Origin: Symbiodinium sp. CCMP2592
Lineage: Eukaryota; Sar; Dinophyceae; Suessiales; Symbiodiniaceae
Length of the DNA: 64,000 nt
Direction: 5' to 3'
Assembly (NCBI GenBank): GCA_905221615.1
Contig: CAJNDT010003446.1
Location: 1,706,800-1,770,799 of the forward strand
The notes under the pieces: model-generated
Seen by the model: only the letters and a program-made list of their open reading frames with translations
What the model was told of the DNA's origin: nothing
Database searches by the model: none
Part shown: one piece after another, positions 1 to 12,140 of the stretch
How the letters are laid out: each line of letters begins with the position of its first letter
Numbering within the stretch: position 1 is the first letter of the stretch
Translations under genes and position numbers: made by a program

Positions 1-247
1 CGCTGCGCTTCGAGGCTTCGACCTTGGTTGTGGTGGCAATTTGCGGAGCAACGCCGTCATTGCGGATGCTTCGGTGCCTTCGTTCTGTTTCTGTCTGTCT
101 CCGACGACTGCAGGTCGACAACAGACGGCGCAGAGTCGACGAGGAGTGGTGGAAATGCCGCGAGCCAGAAAATGCTTGAGGGCTCTCGATGAGTGTGGCA
201 CCAGCTCCATAGGACTACTACCGATGCTCGCACGTTTGAGCAACATT

Positions 248-320
248 TCTCTCTCCCTCTCTCTCTGTCTCTCTCTCTCTCTGTCTCTCTCTCTCTCTCT
301 CGCTCTCTCGCTCTCTCTCT
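248..320. repeat. (CT)n microsatellite
   Basis: About 70 bases of nearly pure CT dinucleotides, broken by a few G and C substitutions. It generates long Ser/Leu-rich or Arg/Glu-rich open frames on both strands that are artefacts of the repeat. No gene is supported in positions 1-466. Confidence 0.95.
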
Positions 321-466
321 TGACGCCGGCCCGGCTTTGGCTGGATGGCACTTGGCAGGAACTTGCGCGTTTGCGGTCCGAAATGACATCGATGGATGAG
401 AGGGTGCCGGCCGCTGATTTATGACTGCGTGTGATCTTCTCTTTGTGGACCGCGCTTGTGTGCATA

Positions 467-597
467 CTGTAGGGGCCTCAGTGGCCTTAATAAATAGAAC
501 AAGCTTTTGGGGCCCATGATGCTATAATTACGTAGAATATGGAAGCCCCGCACTAGTATACAGCAGGTAATTGTTAAGGCCCCTATGGTGTTATAGT
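467..597. mobile_element. MITE-like element, family J (copy 1)
   Basis: The left end reads TAGGGGCC followed closely by CCTTAATAA; the right end is its inverted counterpart, TTGTTAAGGCCCCTA. The interior is AT-rich and noncoding. Related ends occur at 39339-39448 and 49944-50088, so I treat it as a dispersed non-autonomous inverted-repeat element. No target-site duplication is certain. Positions 598-968 show no recognisable gene. Confidence 0.5.
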
Positions 598-968
598 ACA
601 TGCATCTCTCTGATTCGAGCACTAGTATTGATCAATCAGTCGCACGGCTGGTGACTCGAGTCGTGTGGATGAAAGAGAAGTGATGCCGATGCAGCAACAA
701 GTCGACTATAGATAGCTCCGTGAAGCACTATCTTGGCCCTCCCAAGAACTGCAGCATCGGACATCGCAGCACGAACGATGCAGAAGCTGCCAGAAAAAGC
801 TGATCGTATTGCCAGGTCATGGCCAAGACTGGTGACATTCAACGCAGCTTGGGCTTGTGAAAAGCATGCATGCAGGAAAGCCACAGCGCTTGCGGAACCA
901 CATCAGATTCGGACCTTTGTCAGATTTTCACATGCCGTGGAGGTGTGGATTTGTGCATTCGACGTGGG

Positions 969-1053
969 TAATGTAGGAGCCTGATTCAGAAACCCTGGGA
1001 ATATAACCCCCAAAATCGGATTCGTAATAAAGGCCCATAGGTTTCCTACATTA
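969..1053. mobile_element. MITE-like element, family A (copy 1, shortened right arm)
   Basis: The left end TAATGTAGGAGCCTGATTCA matches the left end of the better preserved element at 36984-37095. The right end GGTTTCCTACATTA matches that copy's right end with about 12 internal bases of the arm missing. The interior keeps the same order of short motifs (AACCC, TATAACCCC, GGATTC, AATA). Confidence 0.6.
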
Positions 1054-1210
1054 CTCTTGATGTGACCCCGAGGCCAAGCCGATGAAAAGCACGCCGCCGT
1101 GTCTGGTCGGCTGGAGGAGGGTGCGCAGCACCGGCGAGAGCTGGAGGCCACGGGCATGGGAAGCATCAGGGAAGGGCATCGGATGCCAGCTTTTACCAGC
1201 CACAGTAGTA

Positions 1211-1257
1211 GGGAGTTTCTGAAAATAGGGGACCCGCGCTGACAGACCCCTGAGTCC

Positions 1258-1290
<33 letters not shown>

Positions 1291-1385
1291 CACCCTAATA
1301 CTAAGATAGTATCCTAAACAGAAGGCTCCTCCTCTTTATAAGCACCCCCAAAATAATAAGCTACCCCTAATTGTCGGCAACTCCC
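1211..1385. mobile_element. MITE-like element, family C (copy 1), carrying a (GA)n tract
   Basis: The ends GGGAGTTTCTGAAAATAGGG and CCCTAATTGTCGGCAACTCC are inverted relatives of the terminal repeats at 37159-37260, 39120-39232 and 40163-40275. Motifs from the family's interior (TAATACTAAGATAGTATCCT, TTATAAGCACCCCCAAAATAA) are present in reverse orientation. A pure (GA)n run at 1260-1288, with flanking unrelated sequence, makes this copy longer than the others (175 versus 102-113 bp). Confidence 0.65.
1260..1288. repeat. (GA)n microsatellite
   Basis: An uninterrupted GA dinucleotide run inside the family C element at 1211-1385. Confidence 0.95.
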
Positions 1386-1522
1386 AGTTCGAGCTTAAGC
1401 ACTTCCCAGGCTACGCTGGGCCGTCATGCCGAAACGCACAACCTCATCCAGGGGCAGGTGCCAACTTGTGCTTCCCATGGATTGATCAGGCTTCCGAGGT
1501 CCTTCTTCCTTAAGCTCTACTC

Positions 1523-1637
1523 GTATCATCGGGACCCTCAGGGGGTAGGGGACGTTACTTCCATTGTCAAGTCCTTGTCATAGGTATTAAGGCCCGCTAC
1601 CCCCTTCCCCCCTACCCCTCTAAGGGTCCTGATCGTA
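1523..1637. mobile_element. MITE-like element, family I
   Basis: The left end GTATCATCGGGACCCTCAGG, continuing GGGTAGGGG, is the imperfect reverse complement of the right end CCCCTACCCCTCTAAGGGTC, continuing CTGATCGTAC. Arms of roughly 29 bases flank about 55 noncoding bases. Only one copy was noticed in the window. Confidence 0.6.
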
Positions 1638-1689
1638 CTTGAAAGCTATGGGGTCGAGCAAAGCTTCCGCCTCACATTTACAGCCACAG

Positions 1690-2560
1690 ATGGTATCCTT
1701 GCGTTGCCAGATCAATGGTCAACGAGACGAGCTCGACACACGCTTGGGCTTCCTCGAGTCTTCCATGAAGAAGCAGGCTTGCTGGATCTCCTCGCGTGTG
1801 ACATGTCTTGGGAGGGTTGACAAGCACCAAAAATCAAAAGGCAGGTCACGAATTGCCACCAGATGCACACACGGGACCAGCATGCTGATTCGTCCTGACC
1901 ACCCTTCTTCCTAATCGAGCCGTCAGTCGTAGCAGTCCCGCTTGGTGGCGTGGCGGCCACGGCAACAGCAAAATGCCGACAGGGCGAGGAGCTCCAGAAG
2001 TCCGCGCATGATCGGATGGATGGCATGGAGCGGCATCAGTCGACGATCGCGAAGGAGCTTTCAGTGAAGCACCTCTGTGCCAACAGCACACTAAAGAAGT
2101 ACCAGCTCGTGCGTCGCATTGTTGGCGGCATGGATACCTCCCTCAGCCAATGAGTCAGTAGGATACATTCCGCATCATTCCACACAAGTCTTTTCCGAAT
2201 CTTGCGAACTGTCCGAGAAGAGGAAAGCGGAAAACATCTCAACGCACTGGACCTTCGCATGGCGGCGCTACAAGGTGCCAGTGGTGAGCCGGCCGCCTGG
2301 GCTTTCCTCCAATGTTTGAAGCTACATCAGGAACAAAGCGACTGTCCCAGGTCTAAGCGTGACATCAACAAGATCCGGGACGAGGTCAACAGTCTAACGG
2401 CCCGCGCCCCGAAGTCCCGTCATACAGCGTCCCCCAAGGTGCAAAACCCTCACGCGTCTGCAGCCTCCACTAAGGTCAAAAGTGCAGCACACGATGTGGA
2501 TATTGCCAAGAACAGCGACGACTTGAGAAAGCTCGAACGCTGCGGGCTCGGATAAATCCA
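1690..2560 (+). other. possible coiled-coil coding exons (unresolved)
   Basis: Four short + strand stretches, near 1690-1780, 1985-2065, 2235-2290 and 2365-2410, translate into amphipathic, heptad-like peptides (for example QINGQRDELDTRLGFLESSM and DINKIRDEVNSLTAR). They lie in different frames, as exons or decayed exons would. I cannot join them with convincing splice sites and recognise no family. They could be chance or remnants of a coiled-coil gene. Positions 2560-3388 contain nothing I can support. Confidence 0.2.
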
Positions 2561-3388
2561 GAGTTCTCGGAGCACTCCGGCCCATCTTCTTGGACTCTCG
2601 AATCCGATGCAGTCGCTGGCCGGAGACCTGTATTGTAGAGTTCGAAGATCGTCGGCCTTCGTACCGCTTCAGGCTTGAGGATATCCTGCATGTAGCGCAT
2701 TTATGTAGGCTGTGTCGGCACCAGGGATAGGCTTCAAGGATTGACTTTTAATCGTCATCCGAACCAATCTGCAACATTTGTTGACTTGGACGATAAAATA
2801 GCAGAAGTCAGGACAAAAGGCAGAAGATGGCCAGCGGCAGAAGCAGGCCAGAGAAGCGAATTTGCTGCGATGCGAGGGAGCATTGAGCATGTCAGTTGAA
2901 AACATTGAATTAATCATTTGCATTTGCAGCCGTAAGCTCTATACCTGCTTCGATCAGCAATCACCAGGCCCTACGGCTTCCACCTGTAAACTCTTCTCAA
3001 CTTGGCTTAGCCGGAGGCATGAGCATCCGGGGTTCACTAACCGTCTCTTTTCCGCGAAAGAGTTGCTGCAGAGGAGTTCGATGCAATCTACGATGAGCTT
3101 GACCAGATGCTCGGTTGCATGTTCCGAGATGTTCCGAGGTCTCCTGGAACTGTCCATGTGGAAGGGTTTCCTTCCCGCAGCTTCATTGTGGCTTACAGCA
3201 GCTAGTTGTGCTGCTTTTGTGGGGGCAGCCATGACCGCGATGCGTTATAGAGCCAGAGACGACGGGCAGATCGGCGACAGCGCCACATGCCTTGTTTCGG
3301 CAACTGTCGGCTGCTCTATCTTAGTGTGCAGGTGTGCTTTCAAGAGAGCTGCCAAATAGGGGCCGGAGTCGGTATCCTAATAATGCAG

Positions 3389-3486
3389 TACTTGTGGTGG
3401 AGCTTTAGGGTTATAATTGGGGTAACTCCATTGGGGGTACTTATAGCTCTACTTATAACCTACTTACTAAGTCCCCTGCCCCTCCA
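3389..3486. mobile_element. MITE-like element, family B (copy 1, degraded left arm)
   Basis: From GGGTTATAATTGGGGTAACT to the right end CTTACTAAGTCCCCTGCCCC (then TCCAAG) this is nearly identical to the element at 40915-41038. The left arm has been replaced or scrambled, so only the right terminal repeat is intact. Confidence 0.7.
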
Positions 3487-3849
3487 AGCAGGATGTCCAT
3501 CTACACAGTCGAACATCTCAGGCCTCGCTCTCGGTCTCGAAAAATCCAGCGCGGCTCTTATCAAAGATAACCTTCACAGAGACGGACCATTTGAAGAATG
3601 CGCTGGATGCCATCAAAAGTCGTACCTTGTCAGCATGCTAGAGCAACAGGCCTTCACTGACCCGATGCCGACACACAAACGGTGCTCGAACTCCTCCCAA
3701 ACCTGATTTTTGAGGTCGGTATACTCGTGCTTACACGAAGAAGCCTTGGCTGGATGAAGATGGCAACAAGGTCTGGAGCAATCTTCGTGTGGCCTGGCTT
3801 TCTGAGCTCAGTTTTCTGAGTTCCGCCAGTGCTTCGCCCATCCAAGGTC

Positions 3850-6800
3850 ATGGTGGCGCAGACCGTGTTTTCTCAATACTTTGAGACTTTCATGGGCCTG
3901 ATTATCATCTTTAACATCTGCCTCATCGTCTACGAGGCGCGAGGTCATTATAGGAAATCTCAGGGCATGGCGTGGTCGTGCACTTCTTAATAGGGTAACT
4001 ACTTGCTTCGTGCCGCGTGCACTAGTGCAAAATTGGCTTGTCTGCTTGACTCCACATTTTGCTACAGAGTCTTTTGCTCGCCAGCACGAGGCCAATCAAG
4101 ATGCGCAGTGCCACCCAGAGTACACACACAATTGGTCCGAGTGTCCTTTTCGTGGCGAGTTGATTCCTCTGCTCGGTATTGGAAACTACGTTCTCCTGGT
4201 GCTTTACTCTATCGAGAGTTGTGCCAGGGCATTTGCCGAACGAGAGCGGTTTCTTTGCAATGTGTGGAATGTCATAGACCTGGTGACGGTTCTCCTCGGA
4301 TGGATGAGCTTGCTTCTGCAGAACATCATCAACCCGAATCTGTTAAGGCTTTCGCGCCTCGTGCGCGTCCTGCGGGCTGCCCGAGTCTTTATTTCGATCC
4401 CAGAGTTCTATTTGCTGGTCTCTGGGCTTTACTCCTCTTTCAAGGCCATTCTCTTTGGATCCTTCATGCTGCTGTCAACTATTGTAGTCTGGGCCATCAT
4501 TGCAGTGGAAGTCCTACATCCCATGACGGCCAAACTGACCTTCGTCAGCGAGTTCTGCCAGGGCCGTGAGTGCCAGCTCCGGTTCCGCAGTGTTTATTCT
4601 GCAGGCCCACGGCGAGATTTCGGGTTCACGACCTAAAGACGTGTGCCCCCTGAGACTGCCCCCATCTCAAACATCACAGACGCCACTAAAGCCATGGCCG
4701 AATCCGATAACATGACTGTGACTTGAGTACGAAGGGAGATGAAGAATAGTTATTCCCCCCGAGTTGTTGCCCCGGTGAGGTCTGACATTGTTTCAGCAGG
4801 TTGTGGCCGGAGATTCGTGGGGCGAGACCCTTGACTGCACTGCAGGTTTTACCGGGCAAATGCACACGGAAGTATCAACTAGACGAGCAACACCACTTCG
4901 AACAGCATGCGGTGTCCATTCCATTCCTGCTAATCGAGAGGCTACCAATCCATCTGTTTTGACATCATTGAAATTCTAAAGGCCACTGTTCATCGAGGAG
5001 CAGCATTGCGAGACTGACCCAAGTAGAATAGAAAGGATGCATGAGGAAGGCGAAGAAGAGGTGCAACGACAACTTCTTGGCTGTCCCATGGTCTCACGAT
5101 GCAGGCTTGAGTAAGCCGAAGAGAGAGGTAACGCCCTTGCCCTCAAGCCCACGGAAACAACAGTATCAAAAGCAAGTGATACAAATAGAAATCAAGTAGC
5201 TCAGTTGGACGACTTGATTAAGTAGTCAGCCTTATGTGCACACTGTTTGAGACATAGATGGCAGTTCGCGAGAGAGGTGACTGACCAAGACCTGCAGTTT
5301 GAAATCATCCCCAAATTTTTTGCCTAGCTGTCCAAGACCACCATCACGTCTTCCGTATCGTCCTTGATCTTGTCTTTGTCAGGATCTCTATTCCTCTGCT
5401 CGAAGAGCATCCAGAGACTTCGCTCGTCCTCTTCCCGATCATGGTTTCGATCTCGCTTGGGGTGATGAACCTCATTCTGGCGGCGCCCAGGCAGATTTTC
5501 GAGTCCTTCGGAGTCGCGGGTCCCACCGTGCATCCCGCAAAGGGCTTCAGCTGGGACGTACGCGGTAGACTGCCACAGGTAGATGTTCAGCGAAATCGGT
5601 CTGGTGTGTATCTGTTGAAGTCTAGGAGCTGAAAGAGGGCCCCTTGAAGTAAGGTGATTGTGGAGCGTGCCACAGAAGCCCGGGAGAACGACCAGGATAG
5701 GAAGCTCAAGAAAAAGGACCAGGAGCGATCGAAAAATATGATTGAGTTCGCGTTGCTTTGCGACTGGTCGCTTATGTCAGTCATGCTTTCGGGTTCCAAC
5801 CTGCGAAAACATTGGATGTGTTTTCGTGCAAACGGTACATCAGACATTATCAAAACTCATGTGCTAAGCAGCGTAGTCAATGGGGTTCACTGAAGGTAAC
5901 GACATGGATGCGGATGAAAGCGGATCCCTATCGCTGGACGAGATGCTGAAGGGTTACGACAACATCGAAGCATTCAGCAGGCTTATGCAGATTATGGATA
6001 TACGGCGCGAGGATATGGAGACTATTTTCCATGTGCTGGATTCCGATCTCTCTGGGGAGGTGTCATACTTCGAGTTTTGTCAGCACCTCTCTGGTTTCTT
6101 CGAGCGTGACCCTACGATCATGCAGTCCCTGATCAAGTGCTTTGGCATTTCATCCGAGGCTGCCAGATGTAAGGTTAAAGTATGTCAGTCTCGTTCGTGT
6201 GTTGATGTTTTTGCCAGTACTGCTGCGCTGGGCCCAGAAGAATGATTGTGCCGAAATGGTAAGGTACTCTGTCATGGAACTCCGGAAAGTGATAAACAGC
6301 GACGTAGTAGAGGCGCTTCGGCGCCAGACGGATATGCTGCATCATCAAACTCGGCTGCTGGAAGTGATCATGCCATCCATCACAAAGATGCAGAATCCGG
6401 TGCCAAGCATGCCAACGCCCCCAACTGTGCCACCACAACCGGAGGAGCCTTGGACGCTGGAATTCTGGCGCTCCAGGCACCCGAAAACAGAAGGGAATTC
6501 GAAGGGCCCTATGGAGCCCTTGGGATCCATCCAGCAACAACTTCAGCCGCTGCTTGCCAGAGCTGAAGAGCTGGTCTTAGAAGCCCTGGAGCAGCGTGAT
6601 GAGCAGATCTTGGGCCTCGCGGAGTCGCAAGCTCCAGAGAAACTCCCAGTCAAGGCCAGGCCGAAGAAAATGGAGAGGCCGACGAGCACAGATAGCCTGC
6701 AGAAGGAGCCGAGGGAGCTGGCAACTCTCTGCGAGAGCTTTCAGCACAGGCTGACTGAGATTGAGACGCTTGAAGAGCGGTGTAGGGATGTTGTTAGATA

Positions 6801-6870
6801 TCTCAAGTCCGCCCAAGGTCACACCGCCGTAAGTAGCAAAGTTTCACACCTAGTCTCCGAAGAGTTTTAG
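3850..6870 (+). CDS. single-domain voltage-gated cation channel with two EF-hands (7 exons)
   Basis: Proposed exons are 3850-3943, 4068-4604, 4780-4825, 5383-5482, 5654-5759, 5896-6136 and 6264-6870; together they give one frame of 577 codons including the stop. In the spliced protein S1 is about 8-27, S2 63-83, S3 98-113, and S4 carries Arg at 125, 128, 131, 134 and 137. S5 is 157-180, the pore has the motif QQVVAGDSWGE (216-226), and S6 is 239-261. Canonical EF-hand loops follow at 299-310 and 343-354, then a Pro-rich, coiled-coil-like tail. The layout is that of one-domain Ca2+/Na+-type channels with C-terminal Ca2+ sensors; plasma-membrane cation flux gated by voltage and tuned by Ca2+ is inferred. 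Intron starts are GT, GC, GA, GC, GC and GT, and all end in AG. An AG just before 3847 followed by GTC suggests that the ATG at 3850 may be internal and that N-terminal exons lie upstream (3500-3820 has a coding-like stretch containing LDEDGNKVWSNLRVAWLSE). A GTAAG at 6829 may be a further donor. Confidence 0.85.
4826..5382 (+). other. intron with GA...AG ends in the channel gene
   Basis: Exon 3 ends SWG plus GA of a Glu codon, and exon 4 begins G-ATC-TCT. Joining them reads WGEISIPLLEEHP and leads directly into S6. The intron would start GACCC and end TTTGTCAG. At 557 bases it is the longest of the six placed here; the others are 124-175 bases (3944-4067, 4605-4779, 5483-5653, 5760-5895, 6137-6263). 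Confidence 0.65.
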
Positions 6871-8883
6871 CCGTTCAAGCCAGCGGAGGTGCGCAGACAC
6901 GTGTTTTGCCTCAAACGGCCAGTTCATCACTGTCTGTAGCTCAAGGTCTAGCTGGTGCTCAGCAAGAAGGCCCGAAGCCTGCAGAATGTGAATCCCGGAT
7001 ATGTCATGCAACATGCTGTCGATTCTGGACTCGTCAAGGCATTGGGCCCGCGAGATTCCATCACGAGCTGTGCTGCGAAGCAGTGCACGTTTGATCTAGG
7101 AAGGACAACATGCGCTCAGCGCCAACAGAAAAGATCAGGTTCTAGCCACACTACAAGCGCGGAGATTTGTTTGGCAAACCGAAACGAGCAACTCCTCACG
7201 GTAGCTCTGGGCGCTTGTGTTGTATTGCTGGAGCCCTTGCATACCTTGGCACCAAGGAAAGTGGCTGAGAAGAGCTTCCAGCGCTTGGAGGTCATGGTGA
7301 TGTGTCTGTTTGGCCATTACGCGACTGTCTTGTCTTTCATGTATACCTCTCAGCCAGCACACACACAAGCTAGGTTCGTACATGTCTTGGCAAACAGCGC
7401 CCTTCTAATTAAGCATCTGGTGGAATAAGGTAGTACCGTGGCGTCAGTTGTTTCTTCATTTGCACAGGAAATGATTCACCAGCCCCAGCCCCACGTACAT
7501 ACTGTATGCAATGTCTACAGCAGGACGATGCATCGAAGCTCACCCGTGGTGCTCTAGCCCCGGAGCGTCAGCTGCAAGTGCTCTTAGAGGAGGTGCAGAC
7601 TGCCTTCGTGAGCAGTGCTTGGGACTTCTCGTGGCAGGTTTTGGCCCAAGACCCTGTCAAGTAAACATGGAGGCACAAGCACGAGCGAGAACAAGCAGGC
7701 AACATAATACAGCACTGTAAGTCCGGGTGCTGCAACATTTGCACAACATGGCTTCCACGAGTTGCGGCAAGCTCACCTAAATTTGGTAGAACTGCCGCAG
7801 CGTGGTTCGCTTCCTTCCCGGCCGGAGTCTTACCATCAGATTGCAGGTCTGATCGGCCTTGGGTGCTTCCACACTCACTGCGTTGCAGCCAGAGCCGTAT
7901 GCAGCCGTCGTTTGGGTGTTCATCAGAGCCCCAGGTCCGGACGACAAGAAATGGGCCAGACAGCTGCGGTGCATTGCCGAACTGACTGTCGAGCACCGCC
8001 GCGCTGTGAGGCCATTGCCCAGGCCCGTTGCGCCTCTTATGCTGATGCACTGAGCTCTCGGGCATTTTTTGTGTATCCTAGTATTATAGCATCCTGTCCC
8101 AGAGTTGTTAAAACCTGTGCATCTTGCCTAAGCATGCCAAAGTAGAGCCGTCGTCGCTTCGCAAGATCGCCTTCTCGTCGCAAGGATTGCATACAGGACC
8201 TCAATCCGAGCCTCGCGCTGGCCTGAGCTGAAACGCTGAGTTCGGTCAGGAAGCTTCAGGTGATTCATCCATATCGCACTGATTTTCGGGAAGCCCGCGG
8301 CATGTGCTAGATGAGCTTTCAGATTCTTCAACCGAACTTTCCAGAAGGACAACTTGGAATTTGACCTGAGGCCGAGCCATCGCCGGAGAGCAAGCTGATT
8401 CGAGCAGCCAGGGATGGGAATTTGGAGGCACCGCCTGGCTGTGCTTGGCCTTAGCGCGGCGGTGCACTAGAATGCTCGAATGATATGGGCAGTTGAAGGC
8501 TTTGGCGATGCCATGGCTCCGCATCTTCGCTGTAGAACAGTGTAGCAAGATGTCAGCGAAGAGACCGGGACATCCATGGGCAATATCAGCGCAGCGTGCC
8601 CCGCAGCGAGTCTCTCAAGCATCTCGGAGGGTGTCTCTGTGCTTCATCTTGGTCCATCAGCGCAGGCTAGAAAAGTCATCGGTTGCAACATCAGACCCGG
8701 GCTTTCACAACTGCGCCACTCTGAAGATCAATTGTCGCACATGGCGGTGACGTTCCATGACAAGATGGCTGTCGGCATGAGTGCCCTGTCCGGACACACA
8801 TTTCGCACGCGGGTCTAAATGTGTCAAAGGGGTTTCCATTCTGTGATCTGCTTGCTCTCACAGTTTCACACCATGTTGCAGGC
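6871..8883. other. stretch without a supportable gene
   Basis: Open frames here (such as 6955-7428) show no domain, no membrane pattern and no paralogue in the window. Additional 3' exons of the channel gene or 5' exons of the KH gene could be hidden here. Confidence 0.5.
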
Positions 8884-9525
8884 ATGAACTTGCAAACTCA
8901 AGGCGGGCCTACGACCATGAGTATGCCTTACCAAGCAAACATCTCCATCGAGAAGGAGAGCTTGGACTACCAGCTTCCGCTGTGGGTCGTCCCGCAGAGT
9001 TTGGGCAAGTCCCCCCCGGGCCTTGATCGCGACTCAGGGTCCGAGCATGCCTCGTTTTGGGACGAGAGCGATAACGAGGCCGCGTTCGAGCCATTCCTTT
9101 GTCTCCCGAGCTACATGCGGCAGGCCTTACAGCTGCCGGGTGACGAGGTTCGAGCGGGTCCGAATCCCAAGGTGAAGGAGCCTGGAACCTCACAATATCG
9201 GACGTCAACGGCCTGCTTCCCGCCGCAGGATTTCATCAATACCATCCCTTCACCGCCAGGGCTTGAACAACATTGCCCGAGGGCCTCGGCTAAGAACTGC
9301 TACGACTTCAAAGTCATCTTCGGGGGATACGACCAAGACAAGCACTCGGATTTCGAGCTGGTGCCACGTCTAATCGGAAAGCGTGGTTGCAATATGCTCC
9401 CTATCAAGAGACTTGGTGCTGATGTCCGAGTTTGCGGGAGGGGGAGCGGCTACCTGGAGATTCCGGCGCCGACTGGTGAGCTTCTAGAGAGGGATGAAGC
9501 GCTGCAAGTGGCCGTGTCTTGCCGA
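8884..9525 (+). CDS. KH-domain RNA-binding protein, exon(s)
   Basis: An ATG at 8884 lies two bases after a TTGCAG acceptor and opens a long frame. Residues 1-138 are low-complexity, with PPGL motifs (SPPGL near 40, SPPGLEQ near 120) typical of dinoflagellate RNA-binding proteins as I know them. Residues about 139-210 form a KH-like domain: FELVPRLIGKRGCNM carries the GxxG loop as GKRG (165-168), followed by DVRVCGRGSGYLEIP. Such domains bind single-stranded RNA or DNA. The frame stays open to 9651, but its last part runs over a telomere-like CCTAAACCCTAAACC motif, so the exon probably ends near 9525; a GA donor after SC (TGC-C|GAACG) is possible. Further exons are not identified. The acceptor before the ATG could be for a cis intron or for spliced-leader trans-splicing. 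Confidence 0.65.
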
Positions 9526-9637
9526 ACGTGTCTCGACTGCATCAGAAACGGCCTCACCATGTGTAGAGTTACTGGCCTGTTCTGTAACATGTCATGTGGA
9601 TTCGGATGGAGGTCGGGGAGTCATGAGAAAAGCCGTA

Positions 9638-9652
9638 AACCTAAACCCTAAA
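9638..9652. repeat. interstitial telomere-like motif
   Basis: CCTAAACCCTAAACC, two units of the (CCCTAAA) telomere-type repeat, in a noncoding position just after the KH exon. Confidence 0.7.
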
Positions 9653-9659
9653 CCGCCAA

Positions 9660-12056
9660 AATATCTGCAGCAGGCTCGGAATTGTTAAACACAACGTGAG
9701 CCGTAAGTCAACTCTGCTGTGAGTGGAGAGTCATCAAGTGCTCGCCACGCCGAAGTGCCTAATTGGCTATGAAACCTTAGCTGCTTTCGACTGTCCAACC
9801 AAGATTCCCTGCAATGCAGGCTTCGTCCTTGCTAGGTAGGAGGGAAATTCCTCTTTTGGTGGTCAAAAACTGCTGATGATATACATCCTGCCTTACCTTA
9901 AGGACTCTCATCTATGGGAATTATGGCATATTCCTTCTTATGGGTAATGCAGGCGATGTATATATCATCAGCCGAAAGCTCAGGAAGGAGATGAAGGAAG
10001 CAGCGATGGAAGAGATCGCATCTCTTCTCAGCTCCCTGGGGTATCACTTCAAGCGGTTCTGCCGCACCTTGCCCCTGTGACCAGAGGTCTCTTCGGGTAT
10101 TCTCCGAGTCTATAGGTACAGTTGGTGCGCATTGAGAACTGCAGTCTTGCACAAGGACGGGGATGATTGCCGATTGCCTATTTTGCATACAATATGTACG
10201 CATGCATGCAATGTTTGTATGCAGGTGGCATGATGTAGCGTAGTGGTTGAATGTAATACGATGTACAGCAATGTAACCAAATCTGAGGCGGCAATAGAAG
10301 GTAAGGTAAGGTACGGTTATGTAGGGTAAGATACTATATCGTACTGTAACATTACTAGATGTATTGTAATGCCTGTGATGCAATGTATGCCTGCAGAGAT
10401 GGATGGATGAATGGACGGACAGATGGATGGAAGGGTGGAAGATGGATGGGTGCATAGAAGTCGGTCCTGATGTGTTTCTGTTTAATTCTGTTTACACGGT
10501 GCCTCGGAGTTGTAGACATATAGCAGCCTGCTGGAAAACTCGGCTGTCAATGCTAAACTATGACCACGGTACCGGGTCCTGATTCGACCTCCGCCCCAAA
10601 GAAGAACCTGGAGGGTGCGACAGTCGAAGACGGAACAGAAGCAGCAGACCCCGGCGGATTTGCGCATGCACCTTCCACACCGTGACAGTAACAGTACAGT
10701 GGGTTCAAAAACCGCCCCGATAGGCGTCAGTTGTCGTCGCACGGGGACCGGCTAAGAACGTAGCTGGTATTTATTCTGGAGAGCCCATGGTAGCATGGTA
10801 GTGTAACATGTAGTGACGTAGTTGTGCCCGATCCTAGCTCCTAGCATTGGTAGTACATAGTCAGGTATGCTTCATGTCGTTCGCTTATCTTTAGAATCGC
10901 ATGTGGGTTCGTTCCCGCTCGTCCTGTTCTCCCTTCCATGCCCAGGCAAGAAGCAGCTCTACTATTCACAGCTGTACACCTTCGAGACAAAGGCGGGCCG
11001 GGAACAGCCGTCGAATTGCCGGTTCAAAAATGCTGGTAAACTGGGCAGAGCAGCGTGGGCAGAGTGTGGAAGAGGCCCTCTTTACAGACTTGGTCGGACT
11101 AGCGTTGTGATCTGCTGCACACTACTCTCCCCAGCGATGTCAACTGCTCATCCGTCACCCTCCCCTGCTTGAAATGATACGGAGCCTATAACTTATGACT
11201 TAGAACCCAGCAGCCAATTGTTGGAACGCCAAGTTGCCAGCTTGCCTTCTTCGATATTCGCTCACCAAGACGGCAGTTTTAAGCCAGTTGCCAACTTCAT
11301 GACTCATGCCCCTCCAGGATATGCAGCCAAAGCAGCCTGTCAAGCGAGTCTTCGGGTACACAGGAGTCAAGGCCGCAGCTTCTTAGCACTAAAGCTTCCG
11401 CAACTCCCCGGTGCCCTTCGAGGGAACTAACTACTGTCTCTGGGAACTCCTCTAAGGCCTTGGCATGAGTCCGCAAGTGATGCCGTGCGCAGTGAGAAGC
11501 AGCTCGACGCGTCGAGGGTGTTCGGAGTTTTGATCTGTGGTTCGGAGGAAAGGGCCAGGTAGCAATCTTTGGGACTCGAAGCCGCGGGTTTTTCGATGGT
11601 TACACTGGTTCTACTCCTTACATCGACGCATCATGTACGATGCTCGGTGTCGAAGCCGGTGGGGTGGTGCAATGGTCGAAGCTGGGGGGCTCAGACACGC
11701 CCTTTTGCTCTACTGTCCACATGCGGTCGAAGCTTTGCAAATGTTTCTTCGAAGTCATCTTGTCGGGTCTCTTGGCGAAAAAAAGGCTCATTGCACACTG
11801 GCCTGCGACGTGTAACAAAGCCATAATTCAGAAAAAGACCTTTCAGCCGCTTTGCAGCCTGCGCCTCGTTTCGGAGATGAAGTTCTCAATGTATCTTTCT
11901 CACTTGCAAGTCCCTGGGTCCTTTGGGGCGAGAGGTTGCAGAGTGCTTCTGGTCCATCCCAGCTCTCTTTGCATGAGTCTTACAATTTGCAGCTTGCAGT
12001 CCCAGGAGGCCTCGAAAGCCCAAAAGCTTCGGCAGCTTCGTGAATAACATAACTGT
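9660..12056. other. stretch without a supportable gene
   Basis: It contains imperfect GTAAGG/TAGGG runs (10300-10330) and a degenerate GATG/GGAT tract (about 10396-10452), both simple-sequence. Open frames on either strand are short or repeat-derived. Confidence 0.5.
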
Positions 12057-12064
12057 ATATACGC

Positions 12065-12069
12065 ATATA

Positions 12070-12109
<40 letters not shown>

Positions 12110-12140
12110 CTGTATATTTATTATAGACAAAGATTATACT

